Below, in pieces: positions 1 to 5,694 of a DNA stretch of 6,281 bases. Origin of the DNA: an uncultured Acidimicrobiales bacterium (GTDB lineage: Bacteria; Actinomycetota; Acidimicrobiia; Acidimicrobiales; SZUA-35); contig CALJAE010000106.1 of the NCBI GenBank assembly GCA_938028175.1, positions 1 to 6,281 of the forward strand. The letters are read 5' to 3'. The position numbers and the translations under genes are program-made. The notes under the pieces were generated by a model. It was not told where the DNA came from and did no database searches. It saw only the letters and a program-made list of their open reading frames with translations. How positions within the stretch are numbered: the first letter of the stretch is position 1; each line of letters starts with the position of its first letter.

Positions 1-96
1 CACGAACCCCAACTCTACCCACCAGCAGCTAACTAGCCAATGATCTAGCAGTATTTATTGGCCATGTTTTACTTACCTAGGCCGTCGCCAAAACCG

Positions 97-1146
97 CTAC
101 TGGCCCAAAGATTGCTGGCCTTGATTTGGTTGCTTAGTTTCAGCTTTCCCCAAGAAATGAGCTGCGGCAGCCGCCCTAAACCGAACATCTGCCGCCGGAG
201 TAGGCACACTCCCAAAAGACGCTCGACCACTAGTGTTCTCTGAACCTGAATCTAACATCTTCTTTACATCATCTAAATCTGCTGTGCCATCTGCAATATC
301 TACCTCTATAGCTGCATATGCAAGGTGTTTCTTTTCGGTTGCAGCTATTTCGAGCCAGCTTTCAACTCGGGCAATAGCGTGTGGTCTAGTCGAAGTATTC
401 TCGACGATGAACCGGCCCACGACCCGATCTCGGTCAACCAAAATATAAGCGCTGGCAGCCTGATCGATAACGACCTTCTCAGGATGGCTTAGGTTGATGT
501 ACTGAGGGCCTTTTGGGACCGGTAACTCAAAGCTCGGGTCTAAAAATGTATGGAATAGTTCTTCTAACTCGCTGTGCCTATATAGGCGAAGCTCACCATT
601 TATTTCGAAGACATGTTTTTCAGGTCTGCCACCCGACCATCTGCGTAAACTGTCTACCTTTCGGGCAAAGGCAATAAGGTCTTCTTCGTTTTTTAGCGAT
701 ACTCTCACAAGCGTAACTGGCGACTCTTCTCCACGAGCTGGCTGAGACTGGATGCCTGCGACCCGCCTCATGAAGCGTTCAGCAGCCTTAGCTCTACCTC
801 TATCCGAGACTAAATCGTCCGCCGCATGCCCTCCCCTCAAAACAAGTGCACGATCGATTAGTGTCTGTATTAGCGGGGCACCTATAACAACGGATGCCAA
901 ACCAATCATCGCTGCACCACCGGGACCTGAGAACGAAGATGCGACAATGACTGGTATAACAAAGAGAAATAGAGATGTCAAAACAAGCGTCAAAGCCGCG
1001 AATGGTAACTTCCTTCGGAGATCAGAAGCTTTATAAGTGAGCTCTACAATTCGGTCATTTAGAACTTCGTAGCCTTTGTGCTTTTCTAAAAAACCTGAAA
1101 TTACATTAGTGGTCAGATCTAAATCTTTGTCGTCGTTTTCCGCCAT
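97..1146 (-). CDS. Unrecognised two-helix membrane protein with C-terminal soluble domain
   Basis: I do not recognise a family. The 349-residue product begins with an acidic, soluble N-terminus (1-47) ending in a basic stretch (SDLRRK). Two close helices follow at about 49-70 and 76-96, split by a short SSFSGPGG turn. A soluble region of about 250 residues completes it. Both soluble parts are inferred to be cytoplasmic, since basic residues flank the hairpin on both sides (RRK before; DR, LRGG and RGRAKAAERFMRR after). The C-terminal region looks mixed alpha/beta, with segments such as VTLVRVSL (144-151), HVFEINGELRLYR (178-190) and SAYILVDRDRVVGRFIVEN (232-250). The last ~45 residues are Ala/Gln/Ser-rich and probably disordered. 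No catalytic motif, nucleotide-binding loop, heme motif or Cys cluster is visible. It lies 76 bases after nuoB, outside the overlapping gene chain, and may have its own promoter. The helical-hairpin layout vaguely recalls SLATT-type proteins, but nothing specific supports that. Confidence 0.75.
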   Translation of the reverse strand: MAENDDKDLDLTTNVISGFLEKHKGYEVLNDRIVELTYKASDLRRKLPFAALTLVLTSLFLFVIPVIVASSFSGPGGAAMIGLASVVIGAPLIQTLIDRALVLRGGHAADDLVSDRGRAKAAERFMRRVAGIQSQPARGEESPVTLVRVSLKNEEDLIAFARKVDSLRRWSGGRPEKHVFEINGELRLYRHSELEELFHTFLDPSFELPVPKGPQYINLSHPEKVVIDQAASAYILVDRDRVVGRFIVENTSTRPHAIARVESWLEIAATEKKHLAYAAIEVDIADGTADLDDVKKMLDSGSENTSGRASFGSVPTPAADVRFRAAAAAHFLGKAETKQPNQGQQSLGQ

Positions 1147-1153
1147 AAATGCC

Positions 1154-1159
1154 AGTATA
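1154..1159 (-). promoter_or_regulatory. Possible -10 promoter element of a leaderless transcript for the 349-residue gene
   Basis: On the minus strand this is TATACT, one base from the consensus TATAAT and matching the actinobacterial TANNNT form. Exactly 7 bases separate it from the ATG at 1144-1146, so transcription would begin at or next to the start codon. No good -35 box stands at 16-18 bases upstream. The only ribosome-site-like run, AGGCGG, is 14 bases from the ATG, which is too far. Chance occurrence cannot be excluded. Confidence 0.4.
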
Positions 1160-1222
1160 ACCGCCTAAAAAACTAAACAGGTAACCAACAGAGCCGGAAA
1201 TAAAGCGTGTTATGGCAGCTAC

Positions 1223-1810
1223 TTAAGCGCCGACCATTTTTTGGCCAGCTTGGCCATCTAGCTGCTCGATCATAATGCCGGCTCCACCACCATTGGCTTT
1301 ACGGCGCTTAAGAAGTTCGCCATTCTCGATCTGGGTGTGCAGTGTTGTTATTGCGTGCAGTAGAGTTTCTGGTCCTGGAGGACAACCTGGAGCGTAAACG
1401 TCAACCGGTACGATTTGGTCGACACCTTGAACGAGTGCGTAGTTGTTAAACATCCCACCAGAAGATGCGCAAACACCCATCGAGATAACCCACTTAGGTT
1501 CAGCCATCTGATCATAAATCTGGCGCAACACTGGAGCCATCTTCTGGCTAACTCGCCCAGCCACAATCATCACATCAGCTTGGCGTGGTGACGCCCTAAA
1601 CACCTCCATACCAAGGCGTGCGAGATCGTAGTGAGAACCACCGGTAGCCATCATCTCGATAGCACAACAAGCAAGACCGAAAGTAGCTGGCCAAGAAGAC
1701 CGAGCCCTAGACCAGTTAATAAGCTTTTCGAGGGGTGCTGTTAGAAAGTTATGATCGAGAGCACTAATGCCGTCCGGCTTAGTTGGATCTAGGGGTACTC
1801 CACCGGTCAT
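1223..1810 (-). CDS. nuoB: NADH-quinone oxidoreductase subunit B, N2 [4Fe-4S] cluster subunit (complex I)
   Basis: Carries cluster N2, the last iron-sulfur centre before quinone in the peripheral arm of complex I (PSST homologue). All four expected ligands are present in the 195-residue product: tandem C48-C49 in GLACCAIEMM, C114 in GVCASSGG and C143 in PGCPP. Other family blocks are FRASPRQADVMIVAG (71-85), VSQKMAPVLR (87-96) and PKWVISMG (105-112). The first ~25 residues and the Gly-rich tail after about 170 are poorly conserved-looking. The ATG overlaps the nuoA stop by 4 bases. Unlike the standard nuoABCD order, no nuoC follows: 76 non-coding bases and an unrelated gene come next. The core resembles actinobacterial NuoB, which is part of the basis for the taxonomic suggestion. 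Confidence 0.97.
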   Translation of the reverse strand: MTGGVPLDPTKPDGISALDHNFLTAPLEKLINWSRARSSWPATFGLACCAIEMMATGGSHYDLARLGMEVFRASPRQADVMIVAGRVSQKMAPVLRQIYDQMAEPKWVISMGVCASSGGMFNNYALVQGVDQIVPVDVYAPGCPPGPETLLHAITTLHTQIENGELLKRRKANGGGAGIMIEQLDGQAGQKMVGA

Positions 1811-2274
1811 GCTGCCACCGGCTCTCTACCCTCTGAACCGACGACACGAACATCGTCACGCTCAGCTGCCGCCTGCATTGCCTTTGAATCTTGTTCGGAA
1901 ACCTGCTTGTTAACTTGTAGCGTTCCCCAGTCAAGTGCGCCGTTGGCGATTAGGTAAACAAAAGATTCAAACACAAGTGCTGAGAACAACAGAATCGCCA
2001 GGTAACCAGCAGTACCGAGCGCTGTGAACTCAACGGCCCACGGATACAAGAAGATAATCTCAATATCAAAGATAATGAACAGCATGGCCACAAGGTAGAA
2101 CTTAACTGGGAAGCGTTCGGCTGGCTCACGTGCTGGGATAATACCGCACTCATATGGGGCAAGCTTCTCAACTGTTGGCTTCTTTGGTGCAAGCATCTTT
2201 GTCGCAATAAAGCTGACCACGCCGAACAGAATTGCAAGAATCATCAACACTAATATCGGCAGATACTGTTCCAT
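1807..2274 (-). CDS. nuoA: NADH-quinone oxidoreductase subunit A (complex I)
   Basis: Small membrane-arm subunit of complex I, next to the quinone-binding junction; ND3 homologue. In the 155-residue product, three helices lie at about 5-28, 58-80 and 90-111. The family signature YECG is at 41-44, in the loop between helices 1 and 2 (ND3 loop, with its conserved Cys at 43), FDIE is at 69-72 in helix 2, and GALDW is at 112-116 after helix 3. The C-terminus continues for about 39 residues as a charged, hydrophilic tail, longer than in minimal family members. The ATG overlaps the preceding stop in TAATG. No convincing Shine-Dalgarno sequence lies upstream, so translation probably depends on re-initiation. 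The TGA stop overlaps the nuoB start (ATGA), the usual nuoA-nuoB arrangement. Confidence 0.96.
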   Translation of the reverse strand: MEQYLPILVLMILAILFGVVSFIATKMLAPKKPTVEKLAPYECGIIPAREPAERFPVKFYLVAMLFIIFDIEIIFLYPWAVEFTALGTAGYLAILLFSALVFESFVYLIANGALDWGTLQVNKQVSEQDSKAMQAAAERDDVRVVGSEGREPVAA

Positions 2275-3170
2275 TAAGCGGCCGCCGCAACTGCTCTATC
2301 GAGCCTCTGACTTCTGTTATGCAGCTGCAAACAAAGGAAAGCAAAGATGAGGCCGCTGATTATCGTGAAAGCAAGAGGGGTGAACCTAGTACCCGAAATT
2401 ACAGCTGGAATCGGCCCACCACGATCACGCTCCATAATCACAGAAAGAACAGGCTGTGCTGTGTCGACTTCGGCAATCGGTGGAACATCGCCAGCTAAAG
2501 AGAACTGTTCACGTGCTGCCTGTACCTGGATGAGGATCACTTCTTGACTGTGAAGCGGATTGAATATTGATTCATCAAACCAGTGGAAGAAACGCTCAAC
2601 ATTGGAAGCATCGCTAGAAATCCTTGGCTTACCACCCTGCGTGAAAGCTCCGAATTGAAGAGGCACAAAGTCGCCTGCAGAAGCAAATACATCTTCTTCA
2701 ATTAAAAAGGCATCTACCGCCGCTTGGGCATCTCCACGAATCGAGTTAGAAGTTTCTAAGTAGATCCACTCGCCAATGTCTTCGCCCTCGGAGATAGTCA
2801 GAGCCTGTGCTTGCGCCAGATCTGGATCAGGAACGGTAATACTCGAAGCGAGATCCACATTCGCTAGTTCTGAGACATTATCCGTTTCAGCCTCAGCCAA
2901 GGTGCCTTCACGAATCTCCAGAAGATCCCATGTAGGAGCGTCGCCAATCCAACCCGTTCCGTAAACAGTCCAAATGACACCCATCATGAACATCCAGCTA
3001 AAGAAACCTGCGCTAGCTAGAAGCATGCCCTGTCGAATACCTGTGTTGGTAGCAATGATCATGTACTTTGCGCCGCACAAGACTAAGAACATTGCGATAG
3101 TGGACAGCAGGCCACGGAAGAAAATGTTGAAATCTATACCGTCGATAAAGCCGAGGAGTTCCACGGACAT
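2274..3170 (-). CDS. Unrecognised membrane protein with large extracytoplasmic domain, operon partner of complex III and nuoAB
   Basis: I do not recognise a named family. The 298-residue product has helices at about 17-40, 48-70 and 263-284. The short loop between helices 1 and 2 (TNTGIRQG) and the C-terminal tail (HNRSQRLDR) are basic, so by the positive-inside rule the N-terminus and the ~190-residue loop between helices 2 and 3 lie outside the cell membrane. Just after helix 2 is a Trp/Gly-rich segment (GTGWIGDAPTW, 71-81) that looks conserved-motif-like. The outer domain is acidic and has no CXXCH, no Cys cluster and no obvious metal-binding His set; the only cysteines, C32 and C280, sit in helices. 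Its place between the diheme cytochrome and nuoA, overlapping both by one base (TGATG, TAATG), suggests an accessory or assembly subunit of the quinol:cytochrome c reductase. That role is inferred from position only. The reading frame is certainly real. Confidence 0.85.
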   Translation of the reverse strand: MSVELLGFIDGIDFNIFFRGLLSTIAMFLVLCGAKYMIIATNTGIRQGMLLASAGFFSWMFMMGVIWTVYGTGWIGDAPTWDLLEIREGTLAEAETDNVSELANVDLASSITVPDPDLAQAQALTISEGEDIGEWIYLETSNSIRGDAQAAVDAFLIEEDVFASAGDFVPLQFGAFTQGGKPRISSDASNVERFFHWFDESIFNPLHSQEVILIQVQAAREQFSLAGDVPPIAEVDTAQPVLSVIMERDRGGPIPAVISGTRFTPLAFTIISGLIFAFLCLQLHNRSQRLDRAVAAAA

Positions 3171-4840
3171 CAGTTTAGACCTCGCTCATAGTCAACCACT
3201 GCCTGAATGTAATCTTCTGGAAGTAGTCTTCCGAAGCCAGGCATCTGACCAGCACTCGACTGCCCACCAACACCGTAACCTTCACCGGCATTTGCTCCGT
3301 TAAAGATGAAATCGAATTGTGACTGTGAGGTTCGTTCTGGCATTGCAGTAACTTCACAGTCATTAACCAGTCGTCCACTTGAGGTCTGGTAGATCGGACC
3401 GTCGAACTGGCTTAGATCAAGCGGAGCGGGATCCACAATCGATCCATCTGGGCCAACCTCTGGCTCAACACCAGGATCAACAGCGTAAGTTGCTCCAGTG
3501 TCTGGGGTAAAGAGGCCGGACTCGAATTGGCAGAAAGCTAGGTCTCCCGCTTCACCTAGCGTGGCGCCAGCCGCAGCCTCTACAGCTGCATCGTCGTCGC
3601 CATCTTCAGCATCGGCATCTTCCTCGGCTGCATCGACAGTGACGCTGTCAACCTCGATAAGAGGCGAAGGTAGAACAATAAATGGATCACCGTCTTCGTT
3701 TACTGGGCGTGCACGATCGTCAAGAAGGATTTCAGTTCCATCAAGAGCTAGAACAATTCGGAAACCTTCACTGTTAGTTAGCCCGTCTGGTGGGGCCCAC
3801 TCTCCGTCAGGAAGCTTCCAAGTGTCATTCGGGAAGCGAGCCTGAAGCGAGTCGCCACAGAGATTGAAACCAATACCGGACACACCACCACCACAGCCTG
3901 CAACACCCTCATCCAGAATGTTAGGGACAGCGTCGATACCCAGTGACCAGCCAGCTGTGTGGCAACGAGCGCATGAATATGATCCAGCGCCAAAGTTAGA
4001 GAACAAGCCAAGGTTAAACACAGCCTCGCCGAGTGTTTCGAACTCGCCATCTTCTAGAGAGCGTTCGACCTCTGCTCGAATAGCTGCTTCAATTTGATCG
4101 GCTTCTTCTTGTGCAAGTTGCGACTCTTCGTCTTCTAAATCGCCCTCGTTATTACCGGGCACATCGTCACCGGCTGCCGCTATATCTACTGGGTTGATAC
4201 TCTGCACTTGTAGCGTCTCAAGATAGGTAATGACATTGGCAACAGCTTGATCGGTTAGCGGGCCACCACCTGGAGTTCCCCATGCAGCCATAGGCGAACC
4301 GTTACGACCAAAGTTGAGGATGTGCGTTACTTCGTCTTCTGAATAGCGAAGCAAAAGATTGTTCAGCGCAGGTGCAGTCCAAGTAACGTTTCCAATAAAT
4401 TGACCGTCAGCGTCTTGAAGAACAAAAGGAGCCTCACCTCCACCACCATCAGCAGCGTGACAGGCCACACAGCCTGCGCCGTTCACATAAGTGTCTTCAC
4501 CACGACGTTCGAACGTTGCTATGCGAGTTGCAACAGCACCTTCTTGACGACCCGGCTCTGCCACGGTGTAGAAGGTGAACGCAACAGAGATAAACAGAAG
4601 TGAAACGAGAGCGAAAGAAAGGGAACGATCAAGGCGAGGACCTTCTAAGCCCTCGTCGTCTAAATATTCTTTCCTGTTTGCCGCAAGCTCTATTTCGGCG
4701 CCGATTTCGTCTCTTGATTTACGCGAATTAGCATAAACAGCGACCACAAAACCAAAAAAAGTAATGAGCGCGATCGCAAGACCGATTGACCGGAAATTGG
4801 TTTGGGCGATTAAACCAATCAAATTAAGGTTTTGAGGCAC
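3170..4840 (-). CDS. Membrane-anchored diheme cytochrome c of the quinol:cytochrome c reductase operon
   Basis: Predicted electron acceptor of the Rieske protein, with two c-type hemes outside the membrane. In the 556-residue product, helices lie at about 18-37 and 73-92, joined by a charged, presumably cytoplasmic loop. Heme site 1 is CVACH (124-128), with M184 in GSPMAAWG as likely distal ligand. Heme site 2 is CARCH (290-294); the best distal candidate is M533 in GQMPGFG, close to the C-terminus. Between the domains is an acidic, probably helical stretch (about 232-270). Inside domain 2, roughly 240 residues separate heme motif and Met. They include four cysteines (C316, C328, C437, C495) that could form two disulfides, and a very acidic Asp/Glu/Ala tract (403-425). 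The protein is much longer than actinobacterial diheme QcrC (about 270-300 residues) and anchored at the N-terminus rather than C-terminally. It starts with GTG in a TAGTG overlap with the Rieske stop and ends in a TGATG overlap with the next gene. Confidence 0.9.
   Translation of the reverse strand: MPQNLNLIGLIAQTNFRSIGLAIALITFFGFVVAVYANSRKSRDEIGAEIELAANRKEYLDDEGLEGPRLDRSLSFALVSLLFISVAFTFYTVAEPGRQEGAVATRIATFERRGEDTYVNGAGCVACHAADGGGGEAPFVLQDADGQFIGNVTWTAPALNNLLLRYSEDEVTHILNFGRNGSPMAAWGTPGGGPLTDQAVANVITYLETLQVQSINPVDIAAAGDDVPGNNEGDLEDEESQLAQEEADQIEAAIRAEVERSLEDGEFETLGEAVFNLGLFSNFGAGSYSCARCHTAGWSLGIDAVPNILDEGVAGCGGGVSGIGFNLCGDSLQARFPNDTWKLPDGEWAPPDGLTNSEGFRIVLALDGTEILLDDRARPVNEDGDPFIVLPSPLIEVDSVTVDAAEEDADAEDGDDDAAVEAAAGATLGEAGDLAFCQFESGLFTPDTGATYAVDPGVEPEVGPDGSIVDPAPLDLSQFDGPIYQTSSGRLVNDCEVTAMPERTSQSQFDFIFNGANAGEGYGVGGQSSAGQMPGFGRLLPEDYIQAVVDYERGLN
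3180..3183 (-). promoter_or_regulatory. Ribosome binding site for the 298-residue membrane protein
   Basis: On the minus strand this is GAGG, within GCGAGGT, placed 9 bases before the ATG at 3168-3170 and inside the last codons of the cytochrome c gene. It supports the ATG start and gives this gene its own initiation signal in addition to coupling through the TGATG overlap. Confidence 0.5.
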
Positions 4841-5694
4841 TAGCCGTGTTCCCCCTCAGCAGACTGACAGTTCGGGCCTTCCGCCTCCTGACCCGTTGTG
4901 TTCACTCCAATAGCTGGCCCTTGAATGATAGTGCCTGTATCGACTGATAATACGCCATCAGACGATACTTCCATTGGAAAACGATCCATTCCTCGTGGCG
5001 CTGGGCCACCTTTCTTCTCTCCGACTCGATTGTACTGAGAACCGTGGCAAGGACATTCGAACCACTGCGATGTCGAACACTCTGGAACTCGGCAACCTAG
5101 GTGAGGGCAAGTCTGGAAAAGTGCTACAACACCAGCTTCGAGTCCCTGGTTTACTTGTGAGTAAAAACTGTAGTCACTCTCGGCCTTAACTAACGCATTC
5201 GATGGATACTCGGTAATCCACATACGCCCCTGAGGAACATAGAAGAAACCACCGGCATCTCTAATCGACTGAACAATGTTATCGACTTTCCCTACGACGA
5301 TTTTAGAACCGAAACCGCCGCCACCTGATGGCCAAAGTGTTTGAATAGCGCCAATACCTAAGACGCCAACTCCGAAAGAGAACGAAGCAATGATTCCACG
5401 ATTAAGAAACTGGCGGCGTGATTCACCCAACGCCTGCTCATCTGGCGGGATATAGACAGCTGCTCCTGTTGGTTTTGGTGGTGCAAGTTCAGTTGCCCTA
5501 GCCTCAAGTGCAGCAGACTCGAAGCTTGAACCTTCAAGCTCGGACCGATCTTTAATTACTCGCGCCCTATCTGCCTCGGTCGGAGTTAGATCGCCGGCCA
5601 AAGAACCGGTTGCAAGTTTGTTGTCTCTTTGCCTAAATAGCGCCAAAGCCGCAACGACCGCCAACACTACAAGCCCAATTATTACCCATGTCAT
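4840..5694 (-). CDS. qcrA: Rieske [2Fe-2S] iron-sulfur subunit of the quinol:cytochrome c reductase, Tat-type
   Basis: Takes the first electron from quinol at the Qo site and passes it to cytochrome c. In the 284-residue product, the cluster boxes are C196-P-H198-L-G-C201 and C214-P-C216-H217-G. By family knowledge C196, H198, C214 and H217 ligate the cluster, and C201-C216 form a disulfide. An SRRQFL twin-arginine motif (92-97) precedes a helix at about 100-120, so the folded cluster domain is presumably exported by Tat. A further hydrophobic helix at 3-20, followed by the basic segment RQRDNK, makes the protein polytopic, with residues 21-92 inferred to be cytoplasmic. This recalls actinobacterial QcrA, although that usually has three helices. 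Two additional cysteines, C206 and C276, might pair. The ATG overlaps the cytochrome b stop by 4 bases, and the TAG stop overlaps the next GTG by one base. The family call is certain; the symbol is by analogy. Confidence 0.95.
   Translation of the reverse strand: MTWVIIGLVVLAVVAALALFRQRDNKLATGSLAGDLTPTEADRARVIKDRSELEGSSFESAALEARATELAPPKPTGAAVYIPPDEQALGESRRQFLNRGIIASFSFGVGVLGIGAIQTLWPSGGGGFGSKIVVGKVDNIVQSIRDAGGFFYVPQGRMWITEYPSNALVKAESDYSFYSQVNQGLEAGVVALFQTCPHLGCRVPECSTSQWFECPCHGSQYNRVGEKKGGPAPRGMDRFPMEVSSDGVLSVDTGTIIQGPAIGVNTTGQEAEGPNCQSAEGEHG
4851..4857 (-). promoter_or_regulatory. Ribosome binding site for the GTG-initiated cytochrome c gene
   Basis: On the minus strand this is GAGGGGG, ending 10 bases before the GTG at 4838-4840. 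It lies inside the 3' end of the Rieske gene. It supports the GTG as the real start: this is the only initiation codon ahead of the first membrane helix, and the frame has no nearby ATG. Confidence 0.6.
5523..5540. repeat. Perfect 8-base inverted repeat with 2-base spacer inside the Rieske gene
   Basis: AGCTTGAA (5523-5530) and TTCAAGCT (5533-5540) are exact reverse complements separated by CC. The repeat falls in the codons for the hydrophilic loop around residues 52-58 of the Rieske protein. There is no T-run beside it, so it is not a terminator. It may be a coincidence of codon choice. Confidence 0.4.

Noticed and set aside
1..30. GGGGTTCG on the minus strand near the left edge, considered as the T-arm of a tRNA
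   Set aside because: The matching arms and anticodon stem cannot be found in the flanking bases, and the window ends before a 3' half could be tested. The rest of 1-96 shows no gene.
36..62. Inverted repeat GCCAAT / ATTGGC downstream of the 349-residue gene, considered as a terminator
   Set aside because: The stem is only 6 base pairs with a 15-base loop, and no T-run follows on the minus strand. Not a credible intrinsic terminator.
752..1036. Open frame of 94 codons on the plus strand
   Set aside because: Antisense to the membrane-hairpin region of the 349-residue protein, with no ribosome site or recognisable domain.
1147..1222. 76-base gap after nuoB, searched for a transcription terminator
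   Set aside because: It contains a run of six T on the minus strand but no preceding GC-rich stem. I see no terminator, so read-through into the next gene remains possible.
2278..2285. GCGGCCGC palindrome at the end of the 298-residue gene
   Set aside because: Simply produced by Ala codons (the protein ends in five alanines); no further symmetry around it.
2232..2498. Open frame of 88 codons on the plus strand
   Set aside because: Opposes the end of the 298-residue gene and the start of nuoA; hydrophilic random-looking composition, treated as a shadow.
2974..3303. Open frame of 109 codons on the plus strand
   Set aside because: It spans the junction of two well-supported minus-strand genes and shows no protein-like organisation; an antisense shadow.
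3498..3845. Open frame of 115 codons on the plus strand
   Set aside because: It lies opposite the diheme cytochrome c gene. Its Ser/Ala-rich composition mirrors the acidic low-complexity tract on the other strand, and it has no recognisable features.
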